Made by a program: the position numbers and the translations under genes. A stretch of DNA of 64,000 bases from Haliotis asinina. Lineage: Eukaryota > Mollusca > Gastropoda > Lepetellida > Haliotidae. Of this stretch, positions 34,225-43,384 are shown piece after piece. Each line of letters begins with the position of its first letter. Position 1 is the stretch's first letter. The stretch covers positions 42,335,747 through 42,399,746 of the forward strand of contig NC_090292.1 of the NCBI RefSeq assembly GCF_037392515.1, read 5' to 3'. Below the pieces are notes generated by a model. The model saw only the letters and a program-made list of their open reading frames with translations. It was not told the DNA's origin and made no database searches.

Positions 34225-34631
34225 CTTCTTGGTAGAGTGGCAGTTCCCCAGGAGCAACTTCTTGATAGAGCGGCAGTCTTCCCCGGGAGCAACTTCTTGA
34301 TAGAGAGGCAGTCTTCCCCAGGAGCAACTTCTTGATAGAGGGGCAGTCTTCCCCAGGAACAACTTCTTGATAGAGGGGCAGTCTTCCCCAGGAACAACTT
34401 CTTGATAGAGGGGCAGTCTTCCCCAGGAACAACTTCTTGATAGAGGGGCAGTCTTCCCCAGGAACAACTTCATGATAGAGAGGCAGTCTTCCCCAGGAAC
34501 AACTTCTTGATAGAGGGGCAGTCTTCCCCAGGAGCAACTTCTTGATAGAGGGGCAGTCTTCCCCAGGAGCAACTTCTTGATAGAGAGGCAGTCTTCCCCA
34601 GGAGCAACTTCTTGATAGAGGGGCAGTCTTC
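34225..34631 (-). repeat. 35-bp minisatellite, 12 units
   Basis: Units starting CTTCTTGATAGAG recur every 35 bp from 34258 to 34608, after one 33-bp unit at 34225. Because 35 is not a multiple of three and the unit lacks stops on the minus strand, all three minus frames stay open (up to 160 codons). Those frames are artefacts of the repeat, not genes. Confidence 0.95.
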
Positions 34632-34639
34632 AACTACTG

Positions 34640-35050
34640 AGCCACACATTCAACCGTCCTTCTCCAGTTCTATGCTGCAAGCCATGGTGAAGCTGTTGGA
34701 TTCAAGGAGGAATTGAATGTTACCCTGTTACTTCTTGATAAATATGTATACCAGTAGTCAATGCCATCAAAATAAAGTAGTTTTAGAGGTCACATTGACA
34801 ATGCTGCACAGGCAACAAAAATGTAACTGCTCACATATATTTTTTCACGTGGACAGCACCCCACGACCCAGCCCATCCCTATCGTATATTACCTAACGCC
34901 TTATATTTCTTTCCACGTGGGCAACAGCTTCAGGCATTCGATGCAAACAACAATAACATGGTGTGTTACTTTCCACGTAGACAACACCTAACGCCTTCTA
35001 TTACTTTCTCCGCATGGACAATACCCATCACCTCATGTGACAATACTTGA
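34640..35050. other. Degenerate tandem DNA, no gene
   Basis: Loose repeats of TTACTTTCCACGTAGACAAC and CTAACGCCTT-like motifs occur between about 34840 and 35030. No coding or named element. Confidence 0.4.
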
Positions 35051-35057
35051 AGCTCAG

Positions 35058-35206
35058 GGCCCCGTTTCACAAAGCTCTCGTAAGCCTAAGATCTCGTAAC
35101 TTTTCTCGTAGTATCCATAACTCCTGTGTTACAACATAGGAGGCACAATGGCTACGAGAAAACTTACGAGATCTTAGGCTTGCGAGAGTTTCGTGAAACG
35201 GGCCCC
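35058..35206. mobile_element. Palindromic MITE-like element
   Basis: Left arm GGCCCCGTTTCACAAAGCTC, then TCGTAAGCCTAAGATCTCGT, pairs with right arm ACGAGATCTTAGGCTTGCGA, then GAGTTTCGTGAAACGGGCCCC. Arms are about 55 nt and the loop about 40 nt. The GGGCCCGTTTCAC terminus is one I recall from many marine invertebrate genomes. There is no coding capacity. Confidence 0.8.
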
Positions 35207-35209
35207 TGG

Positions 35210-36030
35210 GTGCTAACCTCCAAAAGGGAAGTTCCCATCGGTTTCCAATTTGTCTCCCATTGGCCACTCCTCAGCAGTGTAGATGTTATCTGCCCAAGAA
35301 TGACAGGTTTGCAACGGATATGGGTGCCTGGCGATGTCAATGCTCACACTTGAAATTAAGTACTGGAAGAAACATGATTATGTTTATAGTAAATGTTCAA
35401 CAACACTTTCACTACATATTTTGATGACATAGAGTTTAATTTGATTGGCATACATGAAATTATACTTATTTTCTGAAAACAGAATGTTCAAAATGGTGAT
35501 GTCGGCATCAATTACGTGTACAGTCCAACCCGTGCATAACATGGGGTCAGGGGCGTGGGATGGGAGTCATTTTCACAGTCTGCATGAAATATGAAACCCT
35601 GAAAGAAACTCTAACCCAGTCTCAGGATTGTGTCTATTTAAATGCCCCTCCTCTGCTCCTCTGCACACTTCAGAACATATATATTCAACGTAACATATTA
35701 TTAGAGAGCAGTATGTGCTTTATAAATAGGTCGAGATCGAGAGTAGAAAGGAGTGAATGAAGAGATACACGGATTTAATGCATTGAGAAAATGACATTGA
35801 CATCCCTACTTAATGTAGTAATTAGCCTAGAATGGCATCAGTAAACTGTCCAGGTTTTAAGCTACAACAATTTCATACATTTGCTGATATACCAGGGAAT
35901 ATGTGTAATGTTACACCATGGAAATCAGTAATTTCATGAAACACCATAAAATTTTAGGGAATGCATGGAGTCCCTGGGGGTCAAAGTGACTCCAGTAAAT
36001 CACAGATTCTTTTAGGGATTTCGAGCAAGA
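35210..36030. other. Unassigned DNA upstream of gene B
   Basis: No frames or repeats I recognise. From about 35955 it becomes alignable with the upstream region of gene C (GGGGTCAAAGTGA, then TTCAGGGATT-like), marking the left border of the shared promoter segment. Confidence 0.4.
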
Positions 36031-36039
36031 GTGGAACGC

Positions 36040-36236
36040 GTGCATGACATGACAGTTCGGTGCAAACTGTTTCTCATTAACATCCATATATGCAAAGAAT
36101 GTAATGGAGTTAATTTGTGTAGAGCTAATTTTTCTGGCATTATGTTGACATGCGCAGTGGGAATTTCAATTAGAAAGACGTGTATATATTTCGCCGCACT
36201 CATACCACAATCAACAGTCGGTAGCAAGCTGAAAAG
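36040..36236 (+). promoter_or_regulatory. Gene B promoter and non-coding exon 1
   Basis: The TATA box is at 36183-36189. Upstream are TGACATGCGCAGTGGGAATT and TTCAATTAGAAA. The first exon (start inferred near 36212) ends at 36236 in GCTGAAAAG before the donor GTAAGA. The 243-bp intron 1 ends in TCTTTTAACAG at 36479. It is closest to gene C's promoter; the first exon is about 18 bp shorter than in A and D. Confidence 0.75.
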
Positions 36237-36551
36237 GTAAGAATTTCAGATATGCATAGGTGATTAAATACATATTTTTATAGATATATTACATATTAAA
36301 TCATGCAATTAATGCTGGAAATTTCACTTTAACGTGTTTGGTTATTGTCCTTATTATACCAGATATAATTCAGTCACTTCTGGCCTAATTTAGACATCCT
36401 ATTCACATTTAAGCTATAAATATAGACATGTTTCATACTTTTCACTGTCAGCTGTGAAGTAATTATTCTCTTTTAACAGTCAAACCAAAGTGCGGAACTC
36501 AAAGAACCCTTGTCCTTTTCTCTGTGTGGAAGACATTACCATACCATAACA

Positions 36552-38856
36552 ATGTTCCTGGTCCTCTTTGGCCTTCTCGCCCTGTCGTGTCTCCCATTGT
36601 CGGTGCTCGGCGTCCCTGAAGATAGAGACGCCCTTATGTACAGAATGAACATCTACCTTCCCCCAAAGGAAGGGAGGGACGAGAAGGCCGACATACTGGA
36701 GATTAAAACAACAGTGGCGGGGCTAACTGACATCAAGGTTCTATTTTCATTTAAGGTAAGTGAAGGCACTAAATCAATAAATTGGTGCAAAAACTTTATG
36801 TGGATTGGGAGTTAAGATAGAATTGTTTATTTTGTTTTGCTTGTTTAAAACCGCACTCAGCGTGTATGGCTCAAGGATGCACAATCAGTTGAAGGAATTG
36901 TTCGATTCCTGAGCTCTAGTTGGCACAGAAATACATTGTTTGAGGTCACATATGCAACAAGTGTTGAGGGATAGAGGGTCAAATCAGACCTTGTGGAATT
37001 GATTGCACACCGCACGTATTCGAGGTAGACGTCCTGTCTAGGTATGTGACATACACAGCAACAACAACAGCAACAGCAGCTAATTTCCCCTCATATGCCA
37101 ATTACTTTTTGTAGAATTCAGTAAATGACTTTGTGAACACCCTAGCCTGTAAATCGACCCGAGCCGGTAAATCGACAATGACCAATCTAACACAGACTTA
37201 GATGATTTATTGAGTGAAATGGATTCAGCACCATCAAGAAAACACCATGCTTCAACATTAGCATGCATCTCTGTCCTGTAAGTCCCAACTTGTAGCTGTC
37301 ACTGGACAATTTGACGCAGCACAAACTCTTTCAATGGGAGGAGATATATTGATCTCATGAATGTTGCTGCTGCTGTGGCTGCGTCTGCCACGAAGGTTGA
37401 GAAGGGGGTATTCATCTACAAGGAACTGGGCCTAAAGGGTTCAAATAAATTAGGTCACACAAGCTCACACACTGGTGTGAATCATCGTAATGGTTTAAGA
37501 TGGAATGACTGCAATTCCACCCAAATTGTCCTTGTGAGTGGTGATTTCAACCACCAATATTAGAATGTGACCATGCTTTTTATTACAGCATATCTTCTCT
37601 TACCTATGCCTATGGCGTTTCAGGAACTAACGAATTAATCTTTCTTTCACAGGAACTCGGGAATTCAGTGGTAATTCTTGGTAAGTTCAGCTTTGAATCA
37701 ATTTGACTTGATTATGTCTCACATACTGGACATGCATCTAATTGTTGCTTGCCACATATCTGTGTTCTACTACTGTGTAAGTACATTCTACTACTAAATT
37801 ACACAATAGTGTGACTGAAAAATGAAACTGAATAACGTGTGACTTGTTGCCTAATCTTCTGGCTGTTTACATGAGACATTAGTTTTCAGAGTAGGGCCAT
37901 AAAGCTGAGTAAGAAACTATATGTTACCGGACAAGAAACAACAATTGTCTTGCAGTTCTTCGTGTCGACAAAGCATGCAGCTGGGCACAGTTGACGAGCT
38001 TCCTGGCACGCAAGGGTTATGAGTTCAAGGTGATGCCAGTGTATTACTGCAGTGACTTCGCCCGGGAACTTGGTCTGAATATGACCAGAGACTTTTATGA
38101 CACCTTTCTCGAGGCTGATGAGGACTTACTTCTTGGCACACAGATATTTCCTGTGAACGGTAAGCCTGACAGTGTGTTTGTGTTTTAAATGATTTTATCA
38201 AGCACAACAGTTTACAATTACACAGCTTACATTAAATTATCAATCTACTCAATCTTCTTGGAGACATTAGTGTCCAAATCCTATTCCAGAACCAACTATG
38301 AATGTGTTCAACTACTAATCCAGGAAACACTGTACCTTTGTCCTGGAGGCATATCGTGAACAATGTAGAAACTGACTTTCCAGTGTAACTAACTTTCATT
38401 CAAATAAACATTCTAGGTCTGACAACAGCTGAGTACAACGAGAAGCTGAGACAAATGTTTGTGAGAGACATAAGCATCCTTAATGCAGGTCAAAAGGCAG
38501 CATGTTTCAGAACTCTAGCACGTCTTCCAGTGGAGGTAAACCTTATTGCACAGTTCAATAATCCCATACTTTCAGGTTGTTGTTTTTTTAGTAATTTGCA
38601 TTTTAAAGTGTTGTAGAAAGGTGTGCTATACCAAATTAAGTAGTTATTGTTTGTTGAAGATACTGTGGTGGTTATCGTTCTTAAGAACACTTTGAAATGA
38701 CTTCATTCTCTGTCCCTATTTCAGCTGATACACTTCGCTCCAGTTGGCCAGAAGGCAATGGAAGCTATAGCGGAAACCTTGCATGCACCTGATACCTTCG
38801 ATCTTGAGATTCTTCGAATCCAGCAGCTTGACACATACGCTGGAAGATGCAAGTGA
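36552..38856 (+). CDS. Secreted two-domain cysteine protein, paralogue B
   Basis: Coding exons are 36552-36755, 37653-37680 (28-nt microexon), 37956-38159, 38417-38535 and 38725-38856, all GT-AG. Lengths and phases are identical to paralogue A, giving 228 residues. The signal peptide ends LSVLG before VPEDRD. All four mature cysteines (AGRCK at the end) and the NMT sequon are kept. Differences from A cluster near the N-terminus and around residue 128 (F here), while most of exon 4 is unchanged. It is the most compact copy (2.3 kb). The longer ATG-less frame upstream is untranslated leader. It shares its 3' flank with A. Function unknown; an intact, probably expressed duplicate is inferred. 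Confidence 0.85.
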
Positions 38857-40080
38857 AACGATATAACTTCCAAATGCAACTAAAACTGGCAAAAAAAGAT
38901 GAAATATGCTAGTTTACTAAATTCTGTTTGACCCAGAGAACAGTTGAATTTAAGACACGTATGTCCAATAAATAATATTTCGCTTTCCTTTTTTTCGGTA
39001 TTTATAAGGCATCTTCTGTGGAAAGAGTTTCGAAATACTTCTAAAACTGGCAAAATAAACATGAATATGCTAGTTTTCTAAATGCTGTTCGACCCTAAAA
39101 GCAGATGAATTTAAGACATGTATGTCCAATAAATAATATTTGACATTTCCTTCTTTTTCTTGTTATTTAAAAGCTGCCTCTTGTGGGAATTTTTGACAAC
39201 CGAACAGAACACGTTGAAAATGCACATGACATTCTTCATGTGTGTCACTAGATAAATGGAATATTTTAACCCAGTGTCTGGGATTTCTGGAATTCGTTGA
39301 GATATTTTGTTGAATGGCCAGAATCCCACACACAGAAAGATACAGGCATTCACTACTATTCTTGCAAATCTTTAATCTGATCAGCAGAGAATAATGCTTC
39401 AAACACAAAGGCACGTCTAGATAACCACGAACACCAGGCAAGGAATGTTTATTTCATAAAGATACCTGCTTACCCTTCAATGAGGAACAGGCACAACTGG
39501 ATCAGATTGTGGGTGCTGAACATGATATATCCATAACTTACACTCAAATCTGTACTCATGTCTGCATTCTGCAGGGCACGCTGCTTGAGACACATCAGAC
39601 ACATCAGACACATCGACACAGATTACACATCCTTGCGATGTTTAAATCATGTGACTATCTAGACGTGAGCATCTGGAAAAAGGTGATTTACCACTAATCA
39701 TCATCCTGTATATGACTATACTCAATGCTTATATCTCCTTACACAGGAGCCACGGTTCCGATATATTTACAACAACCACACTCCATATCTTAGACAGTAT
39801 GCTGTGACTCAGACGGTTTTTTATGCCAATTATTGTATCACGTCCATCCAAAACTATTACAGAATCCAGGCTACCTTCGACTGCAGATGCCCTTTGTCTA
39901 TACCACGCCTCTCATTTCTTGTGGTGTAATTCTCGCGCAACCGTCTTCGTATTTAACAGTGTTCCGAAAACCGTTATTATGCAAAGTGCTGCCCCCGGAG
40001 AACATATTCATATATTCATATTTCTTATTCATATTCATTTCACATATTCTTAAAACGGCCCAGATTCAGTAACTGCTGCT
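38857..40080 (+). repeat. Duplicated 3' flank of gene B
   Basis: Alignable with 26776-28110. It contains AATAAA at 38966 and 39126, and a stretch of about 160 bp present once after A but twice in tandem here (38882-39040 and 39042-39200: AAAACTGGCAAAA, then ATATGCTAGTTT, then CCAATAAATAATATTT). Confidence 0.75.
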
Positions 40081-40084
40081 TATC

Positions 40085-40235
40085 GAGATCGGGTGGCCAG
40101 GCTCGCTCACTTGGTTGAGGTTTGTCATCGTATCACAACTGGGTAGATTGGTGCTCATGCTGTCGATCACTGTCTTGTCTGGTTCAGTCGATTCTTCACA
40201 GATTGTAGCTGGACAATTGCTGAGAGCAGCGTACA
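40085..40235 (-). mobile_element. Abalone-type SINE-like repeat
   Basis: GAGATCGGGTGGCCAGGCTC, then GCTCACTTGGTTGAGG, and an AGATTGGTGCTCATGCTGTC block, ending near GCTGAGAGCAGCG. It lies at the same place in B's flank as the SINE at 28125 in A's flank, so it probably predates the duplication. Confidence 0.65.
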
Positions 40236-40564
40236 ATAATATTAGGAATCTTCACCTATCTGGCAACGACTTCTTGTTTTCCGTACGCAATCTAATGATT
40301 TATTGTTTGGTGTTAGTGGTCAGTTTTGAATCTCGCAAGACGGCAAAGGCACCGGACAGACACGTGCTCAAGCTGCATGATTTTACATTGCGTGGGATAT
40401 GTCACGAAAAGTGACGTCTGTTTGATTGCATCTGTTACAAATATTATTTTCTATATTTTAAATACCTATTCATACTTACAAATTTCATTAACGCTGTACA
40501 TCCAACAAACGTGGAAATAAAGCTTCAGTCCTCTTCAGTTGCTTCCGTAACCTTTTCAGATATT

Positions 40565-40690
40565 AGATGGTTGGGTAGCCTAGTGGGTAAAGCATTTGCT
40601 CGTCACCTAAGACCACTTCCGATGTCCCGCAACAGGATATTGCTTCAAGCGGTCTGACCTTAAAAGGACATGTCGAATATGCAGCCAAAG
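40565..40690 (+). mobile_element. tRNA-derived SINE fragment (family of 28832)
   Basis: GGTAGCCTAGTGGGTAAAGC, then TTGCTCGTCACCTAAGA is the A-box half of the same tRNA-like head as 28832-28978. The B box is decayed. An A-rich CAAACAAA tract follows (about 40766-40910). Confidence 0.55.
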
Positions 40691-40699
40691 TGGCATAAA

Positions 40700-41375
40700 A
40701 CTAAACAAAGAAGTCGGCGATGCAGCCAAATTCACCTAAAGCTAAGCGAACAAGTCGGCGATGCGAAACAAACAAACAAAAACCAGTGTTTAATAAAACA
40801 AAAACAAAACAAACAACAAGAAAAAAAACGTAATTGAAACGAAAACATATCTCCAACCAACCAACCAAACAAACAAGCAAACAACTAAACAAACGAAAAA
40901 ACCCAACAACAAGTAAACCCACATAATGTAGAAATTCATCACTGAAATCCCAGCTACCCTTTCACATCTTTCTACTAACATGGCGTTGGTAGGATCTAAC
41001 CATACAGAAGTTGATAAAATATTGGAATTTCTATTTCTTTGGAAATAAGAAGGAATGATAGATGTTGTTACAATAACAATTTATAGCACTTGGTTTTACA
41101 ATTTCCGTAAGTTCAATACACTTTGTGCCACTTGCTACAAATTGCCCCAGTTTACTACAGTTCATTGCACTTGTTCCTACAGATTGCCGCAGTTAGTAAC
41201 AATTTACGGCGCCCGCCTCTCAGTGCTAATGATACACAAATATTCTCGTTTTTTTTTTTTCTTTTAACATAACATTGGTGGGATGTGACCATGTTGAAGT
41301 CAACAATAGACTGGGGTGGTACATTTAGTGGAATTTGATGTTTCTATCATGTAACCATAGGTAGATAATGGATAC
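40700..41375. other. A-rich low-complexity DNA, no gene
   Basis: CAAA/AACAAACA runs at 40766-40910 keep some minus-strand frames open without coding meaning. Nothing is recognised from 40930 to 41375 beyond a T run near 41249-41260. Confidence 0.5.
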
Positions 41376-41377
41376 AA

Positions 41378-41525
41378 TGGATGGAAGCTGTCAACACCGG
41401 CATCTGTCAACACCGGCATCTTTCAACACCGGCGTAAAATCTCAGTCCCGTCCGTGGCTTCTACATTTATCCTCAGCTCTACATTCCTGCATGTTGTGTA
41501 CAGTGGATTAATCCTTCAGTCCGGT
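41378..41525 (+). repeat. Dispersed repeat, second copy of 18475-18650
   Basis: Same blocks as 18475. TCAACACCGGCATCT is triplicated in tandem here (about 41390-41435). Confidence 0.45.
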
Positions 41526-41924
41526 TTAGACAGCTTCCCCTGTATATATTAAAAACTGTCTTATCCAGTTTTTATTGCTGTTATGGATACATGTTTCATG
41601 CCATAATATCGATGGGGAATTTAAAGCCAGTAAGTGACCTGTCAGTCGATAATTGCATCCGTATATGGTAGAGTAGAGAAAGACAGTAGCGAAAGAGTTG
41701 CGCGCCTTGTTGGATTTCCTATCATGCTACAAAAGGCTGATAATACATTTACGTTTTGTAGAAAATACCCAGCTTGTCCATATTCTAATGTTATTATTTG
41801 AATAGGTTTCATAGCATAGCATTTGGCATAGACTCTTTCGTAGCTCATTTGCCTCAAACATGATTGTATTGAAAAACGGGCTTCATTTAACGCACAACTA
41901 TGTTTTAGAAGATCACAATGATGA

Positions 41925-42540
41925 GTGAGTGAGTTAATATTTACAGCCACATTGGCAATATTTCAGCCATATCGTGACGAGAACGTTTAACACTGAAATG
42001 GAATATATGTGTTTTATGAAAACTTGTACACGAAGGACAGTTAAAAAACTAGAATATCACAATTAGCATTAAAACTAGCGTGGAAATTTGAAATTAATAT
42101 CACTATATGGAAAATACAATGTAAATATAGGCTGTAGATCGCCAACAATTGAAGGTAGATCACCATATGGGACCATGGGGACATTTTCTGCCAGCATGGG
42201 CCCTAGCTGGATTTACACCATCCCGTCCGCCATTAGCTTTTATGCTAAGAATTAGCTATACATTTAACTGAGACAAATGCTACTACTGAAAACCTGAAAC
42301 ATTTTTCATTTACATCCAATGGTTTGGGACTTAGGTACCCTCACAGGAGGACAATATGTTTACACTTCTTTAACCCCCTTTGAGAATACAGACACTAACA
42401 ATTTGACTTACCAATGTAAACTTCCAATTATAAGATATGTATCTATTTACAAATCAGTCAACAGATCTAATTCTTTTAAAATGAAATAATTAAATGAGAA
42501 CTGGTATTGTTAAAAAGATCCTTCATAGTTCGTGATTTGA
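41925..42540 (-). mobile_element. LINE 3' UTR fragment
   Basis: Matches 11273-11900 of the long LINE: GTCACATTGGCAATATTTC-like start, ACTAGAATATCACA, GATCGCCAACAATTGAAGGT, GACCATGGGGAC and CTCACAGGAGGACAAT. A 5'-truncated insertion. Confidence 0.7.
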
Positions 42541-42562
42541 AATTGTCGTCCCATGTGATGGA

Positions 42563-42800
42563 GTGAGTGAGTGAGTTAATATTTAACGTCACATTGGTAA
42601 TATTTCAGCCATATCCTGACGAGAACACGTTTGATATTGAAATGAAAAAAAAAACGTCGTAAGAGGACAGTAAACAACTAAAACATCACAGTTACAATTA
42701 AAACTAGTGTGAAATGTTAACACTAATATATCACTATTTGGGCAATACAATATAAAATACGGGCTGTAGAACACCAACAACTGAAGGTAGATCACCTAGA
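42563..42800 (-). mobile_element. LINE 3' UTR fragment, second copy
   Basis: GAGTGAGTGAGTTAATATTT, then AACGTCACATTGGTAATATT is the same 3' end. It stops at GAAGGTAGATCACC (about 42800), where gene C's promoter segment begins. Confidence 0.7.
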
Positions 42801-42814
42801 TCCTTTGGGGTCAA

Positions 42815-43054
42815 AGTGATTTCACAAAATACTTCTTTCAGGGATTACATGGAAAAGTGGAATTGGTGCATGTGACAATAGTTCCGTGAAAACTGTTTCT
42901 CATAAATATGCATATGTGCCAAGAATGTAATTGAACACGAGTTAATTTGTGTGGCGCCATGCTGACATGCGAAGTGGAAATTTCAATTAGAAACACATAT
43001 ATATATTTCGCCGCACGCACACCACAATCAACAGTCGGCAGCAAGCTGAAAAGG
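42815..43054 (+). promoter_or_regulatory. Gene C promoter and non-coding exon 1
   Basis: A TATA run lies at 42996-43007. Upstream are TGACATGCGAAGTGGAAATT and TTCAATTAGAAA. The first exon (start inferred near 43030) ends GCTGAAAAGG at 43054 before GTAAGA. Intron 1 is 259 bp and ends in CTTTTCGCAG at 43313. The LINE fragment ending near 42800 directly abuts the conserved segment. Confidence 0.7.
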
Positions 43055-43384
43055 GTAAGAATTTCAGATACGCATAAATGATCAAATATATAAGATTTTG
43101 ATAAGTATATTACATATTTGATCATGTTTCTGGTTCTAAGTAGAGGTGGTCAATTTTCCTTAACGAGTTTGGTTATTGTCCTAATAGAGCAGATATATTT
43201 CAGTCACTTCTTACCTAATTCAGGTACCTTCTTCAAATTTAAGCTTATTTTAAAAATGCACATGTTTTATAATTTTCACTGTCAGCTGTGAGGTAAATAT
43301 AATCTTTTCGCAGTCAAAAGCAAAGCGCGGAACTCAAAGAGCCCTTGTCCTTTCGTCTGTGTTGAAACATTACGATTCCACAAA

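Noticed and set aside
34120-34633. Minus-strand frames of 150 and 160 codons rich in PLSRSCSWGRLPLYQEV
   Set aside because: They are produced by the 35-bp minisatellite, which lacks stops in all frames. There is no start context or domain.
40701-40981. Hydrophobic minus-strand frames (Phe/Leu/Val/Cys-rich, 63-73 codons) suggesting membrane proteins
   Set aside because: They arise from CAAA/AACA low-complexity DNA read on the opposite strand.
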